In this document: positions 18,328 to 27,769 of the stretch, piece after piece
How positions within the stretch are numbered: the first letter of the stretch is position 1
Layout: every line of letters starts with the position of its first letter
NCBI GenBank assembly: GCA_965223985.1
Contig: OZ245030.1
Location: forward strand, 3,286,001-3,350,000
DNA from: JAPPKS01 sp963667895
GTDB lineage: Bacteria; Poribacteria; WGA-4E; PCPOR2b
Direction of reading: 5' to 3'
DNA length: 64,000 bases
Made by a program: the position numbers and the translations under genes
Notes under the pieces: model-generated
Told to the model about the DNA's origin: nothing
Database searches by the model: none
What the model saw: only the letters and a program-made list of their open reading frames with translations

Positions 18328-18356
18328 TTGAGTTCAGCTTGCCTTTGTGTTATAAT
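18328..18356 (+). promoter_or_regulatory. Putative sigma-70 promoter of the HtrA gene
   Basis: TTGAGT at 18328-18333 and TATAAT at 18351-18356 are 17 bases apart, 40 bases before the TTG start. No sigma-E-like site was recognised. Confidence 0.55.
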
Positions 18357-18395
18357 TATGCCTGTTCATGATAATAGCTCTGAGGGAGAAAAAGT

Positions 18396-19814
18396 TTGTT
18401 CACAATGCATCATGTTTATGGCAATCGATTCCGGACGAAAAGTGTTCTGATAGTGTTGATCTGCATCTCAATTGCAGAACTGGGTTGGAGCCAATCGAAA
18501 TCGGAACTACAAAACAGTGTTTCAATCTCCCGAAGGAGTGCGATTGTCAGCGCTGTTGAGGATGCAAGCCCCGCGGTCGTTAACATCAGCACGTTTAGAA
18601 AGGTGGTTGAGTTAGTCCGTGAGGACAATTTCTGGTCGCCACTATTTGATTCTCCTTTCCGGTCTTGGCAGCGGAAGGAGCTTCGTGGGCTTGGGTCCGG
18701 TGTAATCTTTGATCGACAAGGCTATGTGCTAACCAATCAACATGTGATCGAGGGCGCCGAATCAACGAAAGTGATTCTTTCAGACGGACACGAGTATGAG
18801 GCAAAAATTATCGGCGAAGATTTTCTTTCCGATTTGGCAGTGCTAGAAATTGATGCGTCGGAGCTTCATGAGATTAAGCAGGGGAATTCGGATGATTTAA
18901 TGATTGGGGAGTGGGCAATTGCAATTGGCCACCCGTTTGCGTCGGCTGTCGGCAATTCCAAACCGACGGTCACAATCGGCGTTGTTAGTGCGACAGACCG
19001 CGTCCTGAAAACCGAGGATCGGCTTTATCATAATCTGATACAGACGGATGCTTCGATTAACCCTGGAAATAGTGGCGGTCCCCTCGTTAATCTTTACGGG
19101 GAGCTAATTGGCATCAACACAGCAATCTATTCAACGAGTGGAGGTTCACAGGGCATTGGCTTCGCGATTCCCGTAAATGTTGCCAGGCAGATTGTCAATC
19201 ATCTCGTAGCGTACGGTTCGGTCGTCCCACCGTACCTTGGAATCAACGTGCAAAGTTTGACAGAGGAACTCGCGGAAGACTTGAGATTGGAAGGAAGCAT
19301 CGGCGTATTAGTCAGTGCAGTGGACGAAGGAAGCCCTGCAGAAGAGGCGGGGCTTAAACGCGGGGATGTCATTGAGGCAATCAATCAGCAACCAATCCTA
19401 AACTCGGAGGAGACATTCAGGTCAATCACCCGTTTACTGAATAAAGATCAGACGGTTGCTTTTCAGGTTTTTCGTAGAGGAAAGCGGGAAAATCTGAGTT
19501 TGACAATCCGGGAGCTTCAATGGAGATACACAATGCCAGGTTGGGGTATCACTGTTGAACAATTAAACCTGAAAACTGGACGGAAATATCGTCTGCGGGG
19601 TGTTGTTGTCTCAAAGATAAGTCGGCGTAGCACCCTAGCGAAACTCGGATTGCGGCGTGCCGATCTCATCTATCGGATTAGTAATGACAGAATCAGGTCG
19701 GTTGAAGACTTCAGACTTAAGACCAATGAGTTGAGGCAGAACCAAGTAATTGAACTTTACTTTGAACGAGATGGCAAGCGGCAAGCCTTGCATGACTTAA
19801 TTATTCAACGCTAG
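18396..19814 (+). CDS. HtrA/DegP-type periplasmic serine protease
   Basis: It degrades or refolds damaged proteins outside the cytoplasm. The catalytic triad is visible: His116 (LTNQHVIEGA), Asp146 (FLSDLAVLEI) and Ser226 (NPGNSGGPL). Two PDZ domains follow, at about 275-370 (PPYLGINVQSLTEEL, EGSPAEEAGLKRGDVI) and 385-470. The N-terminus KSVLIVLICISIAELGWSQS is a signal peptide. The TTG at 18396 is chosen because GGGAG ends 7 bases before it; the ATG at 18405 is the alternative, 16 bases from that site. A TPR protein and a membrane protein follow on the same strand and may share the transcript. Length and layout fit DegP/DegQ/MucD. Confidence 0.93.
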   Translation: MFTMHHVYGNRFRTKSVLIVLICISIAELGWSQSKSELQNSVSISRRSAIVSAVEDASPAVVNISTFRKVVELVREDNFWSPLFDSPFRSWQRKELRGLGSGVIFDRQGYVLTNQHVIEGAESTKVILSDGHEYEAKIIGEDFLSDLAVLEIDASELHEIKQGNSDDLMIGEWAIAIGHPFASAVGNSKPTVTIGVVSATDRVLKTEDRLYHNLIQTDASINPGNSGGPLVNLYGELIGINTAIYSTSGGSQGIGFAIPVNVARQIVNHLVAYGSVVPPYLGINVQSLTEELAEDLRLEGSIGVLVSAVDEGSPAEEAGLKRGDVIEAINQQPILNSEETFRSITRLLNKDQTVAFQVFRRGKRENLSLTIRELQWRYTMPGWGITVEQLNLKTGRKYRLRGVVVSKISRRSTLAKLGLRRADLIYRISNDRIRSVEDFRLKTNELRQNQVIELYFERDGKRQALHDLIIQR

Positions 19815-19918
19815 AGCGTGCAGTCGAAGAACTAACCGAAAATTTCGCAACTGAATTTCTCATCAGGTGTTTGTAAAGACAGCCATATACTAATTGAGTT
19901 GAAGTGAGGTGAACAAAA

Positions 19919-20638
19919 ATGCGATTACAGCTTCCAACAATCATCTGTGTGTGTTTATCACTCGTTATATTAATTACACTTATGGTTTTTATGAAAGCGA
20001 ATGAGGAGGGGATGAATCGCGAAGCCGTAAATTTGGAAAGTGAGGAATTTAAACAGACGCGGGAACACGCGGCAGACGCATACAGTACAAAACAATATAC
20101 GCAGGCGATAGAACTTTATAAAGAGGCTTTGCGATTGCGTCCTGAGAATGCATACGTGCATAACGATCTCGGCGCAACATATTATGAATGTGGTCTTGCG
20201 CATGCTGGACCCAATTGGCCCTCTTGGGATAGCGATTTGTCAGGTAGAACATTGGAGGAAGCGCTTCGGGAACTTCAAATGGCCATTGCTCAAACAGGCT
20301 CTGGATATATTGTATTGAAAACTGATTCTCCAGAAGTTACCAAAGCAATTGAAGAAAAAGCCAGAGCGGCGGGGGCACAAATTGATACCGATACATTCGA
20401 AAACAACGCAAACATCAACATTCTCGTTGGGAAAACGAAAGAGTTTTTTTTGAAAGCAGAGTCAGCCTATCTTCAGGCAAAGGATATAAAACCGACTTAT
20501 CCCAAACCTTATCTTAACCTTGGTGCCCTGTACATGAAAATTGGTCAACGCAGCATCGCCTTGGATTATCTAGAAAATGCTTATCGCTTGGATCCGAGGG
20601 ATAAGGAACTTGAGGAATATCTCAATCAGCTTCGATGA
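19919..20638 (+). CDS. Membrane-anchored tetratricopeptide-repeat protein
   Basis: Residues 5-25 form a hydrophobic N-terminal anchor (IICVCLSLVILITLMVFMK). Two TPR regions follow: AADAYSTKQYTQAIELYKEALRL with its partner helix near residues 50-85, and AESAYLQAKDIKPTYPKPYL to IALDYLENAYRLDPRD near 180-230. Between them a 60-residue insert may form another small domain. TPRs bind other proteins; the partner is unknown. GAGGTG lies just upstream of the ATG. It lies between htrA and a membrane protein, which points to envelope quality control by context only. Confidence 0.82.
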   Translation: MRLQLPTIICVCLSLVILITLMVFMKANEEGMNREAVNLESEEFKQTREHAADAYSTKQYTQAIELYKEALRLRPENAYVHNDLGATYYECGLAHAGPNWPSWDSDLSGRTLEEALRELQMAIAQTGSGYIVLKTDSPEVTKAIEEKARAAGAQIDTDTFENNANINILVGKTKEFFLKAESAYLQAKDIKPTYPKPYLNLGALYMKIGQRSIALDYLENAYRLDPRDKELEEYLNQLR

Positions 20639-20660
20639 TTAACTAAGGCAGTGGAGGTTA

Positions 20661-21455
20661 ATGAAATCCGAACAACACATCAGGCTGAAACCAATGACGG
20701 TCGTGGAGATTGCTTCTTGGAGCCTGCGTTTTTATCAAGAGAATTTCCTCAGCCTACTTATTCTCGTTGTCCCCGGCTTTGCCGTTTGGCTAGTTATTTT
20801 CCTATTTGTTTTTCGACATGATGCCACAGGTTCACCGACTCAGCAAATTCAAGCAGCAGGCGCGCACGAATTATACGTGGCGTTCTCTCTCTTTGTGTTC
20901 CTCTTTTTGTCGGCAGTTGTCACAGCGGTGGGAATCATCGCGATTTCGGGACAGCTTGTGGACAAAGAAATGAGCGCGGGTAAAGCTTGCATGCGTGTCC
21001 TAGATGTCGGTTACCCGGTGCTCGGCACATTAACACTTTCCACAATCGTCATTACGATTGGCTTACGGCTCTTCCTGATACCGGGCATAATCGCTTATGT
21101 CTGGTTCTGCTTGGCACCGTCCGTTGTGATGATGGAGGGAGAGGGTGGTTTGGGTGCGCTTAAGCGGAGCCGTGCCATTGTCAAAGACTACTTCAGTAAG
21201 ACGTTCCTTATCGTTGTTCCGGTAGCAATCATTGAAATCCTCTTGGCGTGGGTCATCCTTTTTTTGCCGAATCTCCTCGGCAACCATTCCTATCTTAATC
21301 ATCTGCTTTTATCAACTGTTTTCACCGTTCTGTTGCTTCTGACTGCACCTTTGAAAATCGCAGCAACGACGATGCTCTACTACGACCTGCGTGTTCGTAA
21401 AGAAGGGTACGATTTACAATCTCTAGCAGAAGAGCTCAGCGAATCGCCTTTCTAG
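20661..21455 (+). CDS. Multi-pass membrane protein of unknown function
   Basis: The 264 residues contain about six hydrophobic segments, the first at residues 30-50 (LSLLILVVPGFAVWLVIFLF). The start TVVEIASWSLRFYQENFLSLL and the stretch FLIPGIIAYVWFCLAPSVVMMEGEGGLGALKRSRAIVKDYF resemble the YciC/glycerophosphodiesterase-membrane-domain group. The lipid or partner it acts on is unknown. GTGGAGG lies 4 bases before the ATG, and it begins 23 bases after the TPR gene, so they are probably one operon. Its stop codon overlaps the stop of the convergent epimerase gene. Confidence 0.75.
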   Translation: MKSEQHIRLKPMTVVEIASWSLRFYQENFLSLLILVVPGFAVWLVIFLFVFRHDATGSPTQQIQAAGAHELYVAFSLFVFLFLSAVVTAVGIIAISGQLVDKEMSAGKACMRVLDVGYPVLGTLTLSTIVITIGLRLFLIPGIIAYVWFCLAPSVVMMEGEGGLGALKRSRAIVKDYFSKTFLIVVPVAIIEILLAWVILFLPNLLGNHSYLNHLLLSTVFTVLLLLTAPLKIAATTMLYYDLRVRKEGYDLQSLAEELSESPF

Positions 21456-22405
21456 CCCATGACCTCTTTCTGATACCAATTCCACAACTTGGCTAATCCA
21501 TCCGCAACATCGGTTTGAGGGTTGTAAGCCAATAAACGACGTGCTTGGTTGATGTTGGCAACGGTGTTTTTCGGCTCGCTCGCCGGTGCGGAAGGTGTGG
21601 AAAGGATTGCTTTGCGACCGACGAGCGTTTCGACGATTTTAACGAAATCTATCATGAGCACGGGTTCGCCCCGTCCGAGGTTGATGATTTGGTAGCCTAG
21701 TGGCTTTTCGAGAGCAGACGCCACACCTGCAACAATATCGTCTATATACGTCCAATCTCGTCTCATTTGACCCCCATCGAATAAGGCGATTTGCTGCTGG
21801 TTCACAATGCAATCCGTGACCATGAAGGGCATCATGTCGGGGCGTCCGCGAGGACCGTAGACGCTGAAGAAGCGTAGTGCCGTGAAATTGAGTTGGTGTA
21901 GATGGTAGTAAGTATAACCCATGACCTCGACCGCTTTTTTGCTAGCAGGATACGGTGCCAACGGGTGATTGCAGGGATCGGTTTCGATGAACGGCAGTTG
22001 TTCTGTTTCACCGTATACGGAGGAGGTAGAAGCAAAGACGAAGTTTCCAACGTCATTGTGTCGGGCTGCTTCCAACAGGTTGATAGACCCTAGAATGTTA
22101 ACATCGGCGTAAAGTTTTGCGCGTCCAATTGAATAGCGGACTGCCCCATAGCCAGCGAGATGTGCCACTGCTTCTGGCTTGTGCTCGGCAAAGATACGGT
22201 TGATGGCTTCCCGATTTCGAATGTCTTCCTCGTACACGATGCAGTGAGAGTGATCGCGTAAACAAGCTACGTTCGCATTTTTCTGGCACACATTGTAATA
22301 ACTGTTAAAGCTATCTAGGGCAATGACATCATCGCCGCGAGCCAACAACGCATCGCAAAGATGGGAACCAATGAAACCGGCAGCACCGGTGACGACGATT
22401 TTCAA
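21452..22405 (-). CDS. NAD-dependent nucleotide-sugar epimerase (UDP-glucuronate 4-epimerase-like)
   Basis: An extended short-chain dehydrogenase that inverts or modifies a nucleotide sugar. The dinucleotide motif is GAAGFIGSHL at the N-terminus, with the acid VIALDSFNSYY that fixes NAD. The active site has FASTSSVYG and the YPASKKAVE pair (Tyr-x-x-x-Lys). RRDWTYIDDIVAG is typical of the GalE/UDP-GlcA epimerase group. The start is a TTG at 22405, with GGAGG 7 bases before it; eight extra residues from 22429 would cover this site. The product probably feeds the surface glycans also served by the GT4 enzyme at 7.3 kb. The exact substrate is inferred only from similarity of motif order. Confidence 0.88.
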   Translation of the reverse strand: MKIVVTGAAGFIGSHLCDALLARGDDVIALDSFNSYYNVCQKNANVACLRDHSHCIVYEEDIRNREAINRIFAEHKPEAVAHLAGYGAVRYSIGRAKLYADVNILGSINLLEAARHNDVGNFVFASTSSVYGETEQLPFIETDPCNHPLAPYPASKKAVEVMGYTYYHLHQLNFTALRFFSVYGPRGRPDMMPFMVTDCIVNQQQIALFDGGQMRRDWTYIDDIVAGVASALEKPLGYQIINLGRGEPVLMIDFVKIVETLVGRKAILSTPSAPASEPKNTVANINQARRLLAYNPQTDVADGLAKLWNWYQKEVMG

Positions 22406-22460
22406 GGGGAACCTCCAGATTAAACGCAACGTGCAAAAAAAGGTGCTTTGCCGTAAACGA

Positions 22461-23498
22461 TTATTCTACAATTTCAGCACGGATGGTGTGATACCCAACA
22501 GCACCGGCAGGTTCTGCATCAAAGCCAGTTTCTCGCTGGATTAACCCATCATTAGCAATTGCTCTGGCGTAAATCTCAGTTTCTCCCCAATTCTTCGGCA
22601 CTTGCCACGTATATTTCCAAAGGTACCATGCGAGCGGTGAGTCACTTGCCCAAATTTCCGCCTCTTCCCACGTGTTACCGGCATCAAAGCTTACCTCAAC
22701 ACTGCTGATTCCGCTATGATTTCCACTATCAAATGCGGCGCCACTAATGGTATACGTCGTTCCACCTTGGATTTTCTCGCCCTCGGTAGGCGTACCAATT
22801 AGGGTTGCTAATTTGACGCGCGCAATCGGGTCCCATCCTCTTTTTTCCCAATATCCATCGTGCTCTTCTGCAAGAATAATGTTGACGATCCATTTTGGAT
22901 TTTTGGTGCCGTAGTGACCGGGATTGAGTAGGCGGACAGGAAAACCGTGATTTTGAGGGAGAACCTCTCCGTTCATTTTGTACACTAAAAGCGTTTCCTC
23001 ACGTAGTGCACGGTCGATGGGAACGGCTGTATGGTAGCCGTCAGCACAACGAAACACAACTACCTTTGCCTCGTTCTTGACCCCTACTTCCTGAAGAACA
23101 TCGGCTAGCCGTACACCAGTCCACATAGCATTACTCATCTGTTCGACTCCGATTAAATCGCCGATACACTTGAGAGTTCGCATCGTCGTTACGGATGACA
23201 TACGCGTGATATCTGCATACCTTAAAATACAGTTTTTTTTCACCAAACCTGTGATTGTCAACTGCCAGCGCGCTGAATTGATGAGCGGCGGCTGTCGGAT
23301 TTGAAGAACGTAAAATTCGTCGGTTGGAGTTATCAGCGAAGGCGGTATAAGGCTGTTTCTTCCAAGCTTTGCCTCTGAATTCTCCGTAAAATGTTGTGGA
23401 GAGGGATAAACGGTGTTTACCGCATTGAGACAACGAAACGGCAGCGTCGTCCCTGCGGCGCTCATCACAGTCATCTTGACAAATTTTCTGCGTTTCAT
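22461..23498 (-). CDS. Sulfite-oxidase-family molybdopterin oxidoreductase, Tat-exported
   Basis: A mononuclear molybdenum enzyme of the sulfite oxidase fold. The N-terminus MKRRKFVKMTVMSAAGTTLP is a twin-arginine signal. The Moco domain includes MRTLKCIGD with the cysteine that ligates molybdenum, and VRLLNPGHYGTKNPKWI. The C-terminal dimerisation domain (GAAFDSGNHSGISSVEVSFD onward) is immunoglobulin-like. The 345 residues match SorA-like proteins without a heme domain. Electron acceptor and true substrate are unknown; sulfite, or sulfoxides as in MsrP, are options. It lies between a prepilin peptidase and the epimerase with gaps of 203 and 55 bases, so co-transcription with the epimerase is possible. 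Confidence 0.9.
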   Translation of the reverse strand: MKRRKFVKMTVMSAAGTTLPFRCLNAVNTVYPSPQHFTENSEAKLGRNSLIPPSLITPTDEFYVLQIRQPPLINSARWQLTITGLVKKNCILRYADITRMSSVTTMRTLKCIGDLIGVEQMSNAMWTGVRLADVLQEVGVKNEAKVVVFRCADGYHTAVPIDRALREETLLVYKMNGEVLPQNHGFPVRLLNPGHYGTKNPKWIVNIILAEEHDGYWEKRGWDPIARVKLATLIGTPTEGEKIQGGTTYTISGAAFDSGNHSGISSVEVSFDAGNTWEEAEIWASDSPLAWYLWKYTWQVPKNWGETEIYARAIANDGLIQRETGFDAEPAGAVGYHTIRAEIVE

Positions 23499-23701
23499 AG
23501 TTTATTCCATGATGTCAGGTAGATCTGAAAACGTGCTCCTTAGCGGGCAATTTGTCCCATGACTGACGGATATAGGGCGCACGGAGTATTTTGCTGCGCG
23601 TTGGTTACAATGTACAAATGAGGGGAAGGAAATACATGTTATCTGCATAATGCTGGTAGTTCCCAGTGACTCTCTTCTTGCTTCAATTCCAGCCTTTATT
23701 C

Positions 23702-24496
23702 TTATTGCCACCCAATGAGTTTCAGATACCAGTCCCAAATTGTGAATCCCCAAAGCAAATCTAGCACCGCGCCGAGTGCGAGAAAGGGACCATAGGGAAT
23801 CGAGCTTTGCAATCCATCCTTCGCACCGAAAAAAATTAGGATTACACCGACAATTGAGCCGATAAGAGCTGAAGACGTAATCACAAGAAGCAGGTGTGGC
23901 CACGCCCCAAGAAACAATCCAATCAGTCCCATCAATTTGATATCCCCAATCCCCATTGCCCGCTTGCGAAAGATAATGCTTCCCAAGGTCCCAATAAGCG
24001 CTGTCACGACGCTGCCCGCTACCGCTCCAATCAGATGCTCAATGAAAAGGTCGCCATCTTGCTGTATGAGCGAAATGAAACTTATAATTGCTAATCCTGA
24101 AAGTAGTCCAGCAAAGATAACTGCGTTCGGAATTATGTACCACCGTGCGTCAATCCAAGCAATTGGAACAAGCAAGATGATGAACAGACAGCCGTGCAGT
24201 AATTCAAGCGACATTCCGAACCTATAAAACATCAGGACAAATAAGCCGCCGGTAATCAGTTCGACTAAAGGGTAGATGATTGAAATTTTCGAACCACAGG
24301 TCCTACAGCGTCCTCGCAGAAGGAGAAAACTCAACAGTGGAACATTGTCGTAGGCTCGAATTGGGGTCTGACACGCGGGGCAAAACGATCTCTGGGGGAT
24401 ATGAATGGAAAGTCCTTCGCGCGGTATCCGATAGATGCACACGTTCAGGAAACTCCCAAGCGTTAACCCGAGTAAGAAGATTAAGGCAGCAGCCAT
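23702..24496 (-). CDS. pilD: Prepilin leader peptidase / N-methyltransferase
   Basis: A membrane aspartyl protease that trims and usually methylates type IV pilins or type II secretion pseudopilins. From the ATG at 24496 it has 264 residues and about eight membrane helices. The N-terminal methylase part has GSFLNVCIYRIP and two zinc CxxC pairs (FCPACQTPI and CRTCGS). The catalytic aspartates are in WIDARWYIIPN and MGIGDIKLMG (GxGD motif). A longer frame opens at 24550 but adds hydrophilic residues not seen in the family. No pilin or secretion genes are near, so it serves loci elsewhere. Confidence 0.93.
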   Translation of the reverse strand: MAAALIFLLGLTLGSFLNVCIYRIPREGLSIHIPQRSFCPACQTPIRAYDNVPLLSFLLLRGRCRTCGSKISIIYPLVELITGGLFVLMFYRFGMSLELLHGCLFIILLVPIAWIDARWYIIPNAVIFAGLLSGLAIISFISLIQQDGDLFIEHLIGAVAGSVVTALIGTLGSIIFRKRAMGIGDIKLMGLIGLFLGAWPHLLLVITSSALIGSIVGVILIFFGAKDGLQSSIPYGPFLALGAVLDLLWGFTIWDWYLKLIGWQ

Positions 24497-24702
24497 AAAA
24501 TACTCGCATGCAAATTCACGACATGAGCGCCTCAAATGAGAAAATCTCAATTTAGGGGGTAGCTTGACTTTTCATTATGTGGATTATAACATTATACCTA
24601 AAAAATTGCGAACTTCTTTCAGCCAATCTCCATATTGTCCAAATCAGTGGACATACGATTCGCAGAAAACCATCAGCGTTTTCTAAGGGTTCATTTTTTC
24701 CC

Positions 24703-24731
24703 TTGACAGTCAAAGGGATGAATGCTAATAT
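24703..24731 (+). promoter_or_regulatory. Sigma-70 promoter of tRNA-Pro
   Basis: TTGACA at 24703-24708 and TAATAT at 24726-24731 with a 17-base spacer, 25 bases before the tRNA. Confidence 0.8.
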
Positions 24732-24756
24732 GTATAAGCATTTTGTGGTATTTATT

Positions 24757-24830
24757 CGGGGCGTGGCGCAGCCCGGAAGCGCGCTTGAATGGGGTTCAAG
24801 AGGTCGCTGGTTCAAATCCAGTCGCCCCGA
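24757..24830 (+). tRNA. tRNA-Pro (anticodon GGG)
   Basis: The 74-base gene folds as a cloverleaf. Acceptor CGGGGCG (24757-24763) pairs with CGCCCCG (24823-24829), with discriminator A at 24830. The anticodon loop ATGGGGT places GGG after U33, reading CCC and CCU. The T loop is GGTTCAAATCC. The CCA end is not encoded. A run of seven T follows at 24831-24837 and probably ends the transcript. Confidence 0.95.
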
Positions 24831-24837
24831 TTTTTTT

Positions 24838-25174
24838 GCCCGTCGTTTTTTGGTTTCGATAGTTGTTGCCTACCACTTTGATGTGCTATGAATTTCTTTC
24901 CCAACAGATTGAGTTCTCCACGATTGCCCGTGTTTATGCTCCTTCTCTGCTGCATCAAGACGGATAATGGATTTAATGGGATAAAGCTTGCTATCGGACT
25001 GTATGTTACACAGCTTGAATTGCACCTAGTGTTCAATGGCATAATCGACTACTTTCAGGGAACCTTATTAGGAAGACTTAATTCTGTGAGAGATTGAGTT
25101 TCTATAGTTAGGCGTTTCTGAATCAAATACAGGTGTAAAGTTTATGAAACAGATTTTAAGATAAAGAGAGAGAC
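24838..25174. other. Intergenic region before hom, nothing recognised
   Basis: About 340 bases separate tRNA-Pro from hom. Short frames here lack ribosome sites and family resemblance. No strong promoter or RNA fold was found by eye. Confidence 0.4.
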
Positions 25175-26497
25175 GTGAATAGATCGAGCATCAATGTGGG
25201 ACTTCTGGGATGGGGGACCGTCGGAACAGGAGTCTCAAAAATTTTGGTCAATAAAAACAGGCTGATTTCTCTGAATGCGGGAGTCCACCTTAAACTGACC
25301 AAGATTGTGAAACGGACACTACCGGCATCGCGTACCGGGCTCCAGTTGCCCCCCGATTGCCTCACAACAGAGCCTGCTGAAGTCGTAGATAATCCCGATA
25401 TTGATATTGTCGTGGAATTGATTGGCGGAGTAACAGATGCTCGGCGCTTAATAATTCAGGCTATCCGTAATGGAAAGCATGTTGTGACGGCGAACAAAGC
25501 GTTGTTAGCAGAACACGGCTTTGAACTTTTTCAGCTTGCCTCAGAGCAAAAAGTAAGCCTCAACTTTGAAGCGAGCACAGCAGGTGGTATTCCAATTATC
25601 AAAACATTGAAGGAGAGTTTTGCCGCGAATCGTATTCAATCCATCTACGGTATCATCAACGGTACGTGCAACTATATTCTGACAGAAATGCATGAAAAAG
25701 GGGCTGATTTCGATGAAGTGTTACAAGAAGCCCAGACCCGCGGATATGCGGAAGCCGATCCGGAGCTTGATATTGAAGGAATTGATGCGGCTCAGAAACT
25801 GACGCTCCTTACCGCGCTTGCTTACGGTTTTAACATACCGATGCAAGACATCTACACCGAAGGTATTACGAGAATCACTCAAAAAGAGATTCAGCACGCG
25901 CGCGAGCTTGGATACGTCATCAAGTTGCTTGCGATTGCCAAGCGAAGTAAAGACAAAATTGAGGCACGAGTGCATCCAACAATGGTGCCCGTACGAAGCA
26001 TGCTGGCAAATGTTGGTGGAGCGTTCAATACGGTCTGCGTCATTGGTGATGCTGTTGGGCCAACTCTTTTTTACGGACAAGGTGCGGGTGAAATGCCAAC
26101 GGCGAGTGCCGTTGTAGCAGACATCATTGATTCGGCAAAATCAATTTGTGGACATGCTCACGCTCATGTTCCGCGTGGTTGGCTCTCTGAATCACAATCC
26201 GATGTTTCATCTTGTACAATAGATGCAATTGAAACTCGTTACTATGTTCGCTTGATGGCATTGGATCAGCCGGGGGTCTTGGCTCAAGTCAGCAGTATTT
26301 TGGGAACCCATCATATCAGCATTGCGTCGTTGATTCAAAAAGAACGCCATGAAGCCGATAGAACGGTCTCAATAGTTATGGTGACTCACAAAGCAATTGA
26401 GAAAGATGTGCAAGCGGCTATACGGAAGATTGACGCACTCGATGCCGTCAAGCGTACAAGCCAACTGATTCGAATTGAAGACGAAGTTGCATTTTAG
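25175..26497 (+). CDS. hom: Homoserine dehydrogenase
   Basis: It reduces aspartate semialdehyde to homoserine, the branch to threonine and methionine. The 440 residues have the usual order: nucleotide fold VGLLGWGTVGTGV at the start, the VVELIGGVTDARRLI and VVTANKALLAEHG region, then the catalytic domain with EASTAGGIPIIKTLKES, INGTCNYILTEM and YAEADPELDIEG (substrate and catalytic aspartate and lysine residues). A C-terminal ACT domain (YYVRLMALDQPGVLAQVSSI) gives feedback control, usually by threonine. Translation starts at GTG after GAGAGAGAC. lysC follows after 27 bases, so both aspartate-pathway enzymes are co-expressed. Confidence 0.96.
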   Translation: MNRSSINVGLLGWGTVGTGVSKILVNKNRLISLNAGVHLKLTKIVKRTLPASRTGLQLPPDCLTTEPAEVVDNPDIDIVVELIGGVTDARRLIIQAIRNGKHVVTANKALLAEHGFELFQLASEQKVSLNFEASTAGGIPIIKTLKESFAANRIQSIYGIINGTCNYILTEMHEKGADFDEVLQEAQTRGYAEADPELDIEGIDAAQKLTLLTALAYGFNIPMQDIYTEGITRITQKEIQHARELGYVIKLLAIAKRSKDKIEARVHPTMVPVRSMLANVGGAFNTVCVIGDAVGPTLFYGQGAGEMPTASAVVADIIDSAKSICGHAHAHVPRGWLSESQSDVSSCTIDAIETRYYVRLMALDQPGVLAQVSSILGTHHISIASLIQKERHEADRTVSIVMVTHKAIEKDVQAAIRKIDALDAVKRTSQLIRIEDEVAF

Positions 26498-26524
26498 TAT
26501 CGTGAAAAGCAAAGGGATGTAAGA

Positions 26525-27769
26525 GTGGGAATCATAGTTCAAAAATTTGGTGGAACTTCTGTTGCTGACGCGACAAAAATCAAAAATGTCGCAAAGCGCG
26601 TGGTGCAAACACATAATGAGGGGCATCACGTTGTCGTCGTAGTTTCTGCAATGGGTGATACGACGGACCGATTGGAAGGTCTAGCTTATGAAATTTCTAC
26701 AAATCCTCTTGAGCGTGAACTCGCCATGCTTTTGTCCACAGGAGAACAGGTTTCGATTGCCTTGCTTGCCATGGCAGTTTCAGATCTTGGACACCAAGCA
26801 ATTTCCCTCACGGGAACGCAGGTCGGTATTATTACCGGTGGCTTTTATAGTGAGGCGCGAATTCAGAGTATCAATCAGGGACGTATCCTTTCGGAGTTAG
26901 ATCGGGGAAAGATTGTTATCCTAGCGGGTTATCAAGGGGTTACAATCGACAACGAAATCACAACGCTCGGGCGCGGAGCTTCTGACACGACCGCCGTGGC
27001 AGTCGCTGCAACATTGGGTGCCGATCGCTGTGACATTTATACGGATGTGGATGGAGTGTACTCAGCAGATCCACGCATTGTTCCAAACGCCCGGAAACTT
27101 AACCGTATTACACACGATGAAATGCTTGAAATGGCACGGCTCGGCGCAAAAGTCCTACATTCCCGATCGGTTGAGCTTGCGAAGAAATTCGATGTCCACC
27201 TTTGCGTTCGGTCTAGCTTCACCGAAACTGAGGGTACAATTGTTGTAAAGGAAAATGAGATGATAGAGGAAGTTATTGTCAGCGGAGTCACGTCGGATAA
27301 AGATCAAGCGAAGGTATCATTACTTGGTGTGCCGGACACCCCAGGAATTGCCGCACGTATTTTCCAAGAAATTGCCGACGCCCATATCAATACCGATGTG
27401 ATCATTCAAAACGTGAGTCATGAAGGGACCACCGACATATCGTTTACGGTTGCTAAGAAAGACTTGGAGGCAACCCTGAAAACCGCTGAAATGCTCAAAG
27501 CCAAGATCGGTTGTCAAAACATCAGCACAGACAAGAACATTGCCAAAGTGTCAGCAATCGGAATTGGGATGAAAAGCCATGTCGGTATCGCCGCGCGAAT
27601 GTTCCGTGCCCTCGCCGATGAAGGCATAAACATTCAGATGATTAGCACTTCGGAAATCAAAATCTCTTGTGTCATTGGCGACAAAGAGACTGAACGTGCT
27701 GTGCGCGCGATTCACGATAGGTTTGAATTGGGGAATAATTCCCATGAAAGCGTTGGAGTTCAGCGTTAA
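26525..27769 (+). CDS. lysC: Aspartate kinase with two ACT domains
   Basis: It phosphorylates aspartate, the entry step for lysine, threonine and methionine. The 414 residues begin IIVQKFGGTSVAD, the kinase signature, with LLSTGEQVS, GRGASDTTAVAVAA and YTDVDGVYSADPRIV in the ATP and aspartate sites. Two ACT domains occupy about residues 265-400 (VPDTPGIAARIFQEIA and GIGMKSHVGIAARMFRAL) and allow allosteric inhibition. The length matches the monofunctional beta-type enzyme. Start is GTG. The last codons overlap the start of yceD by 26 bases. Confidence 0.96.
   Translation: MGIIVQKFGGTSVADATKIKNVAKRVVQTHNEGHHVVVVVSAMGDTTDRLEGLAYEISTNPLERELAMLLSTGEQVSIALLAMAVSDLGHQAISLTGTQVGIITGGFYSEARIQSINQGRILSELDRGKIVILAGYQGVTIDNEITTLGRGASDTTAVAVAATLGADRCDIYTDVDGVYSADPRIVPNARKLNRITHDEMLEMARLGAKVLHSRSVELAKKFDVHLCVRSSFTETEGTIVVKENEMIEEVIVSGVTSDKDQAKVSLLGVPDTPGIAARIFQEIADAHINTDVIIQNVSHEGTTDISFTVAKKDLEATLKTAEMLKAKIGCQNISTDKNIAKVSAIGIGMKSHVGIAARMFRALADEGINIQMISTSEIKISCVIGDKETERAVRAIHDRFELGNNSHESVGVQR

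Noticed and set aside
23502..23903. Minus-strand frame between the sulfite-oxidase-like gene and pilD
   Set aside because: It overlaps pilD in another frame and looks like translated spacer.
24577..24891. Open frame across tRNA-Pro giving GVAQPGSALEWGSRG
   Set aside because: This peptide is a well-known artefact of translating a tRNA gene; the cloverleaf is clear.
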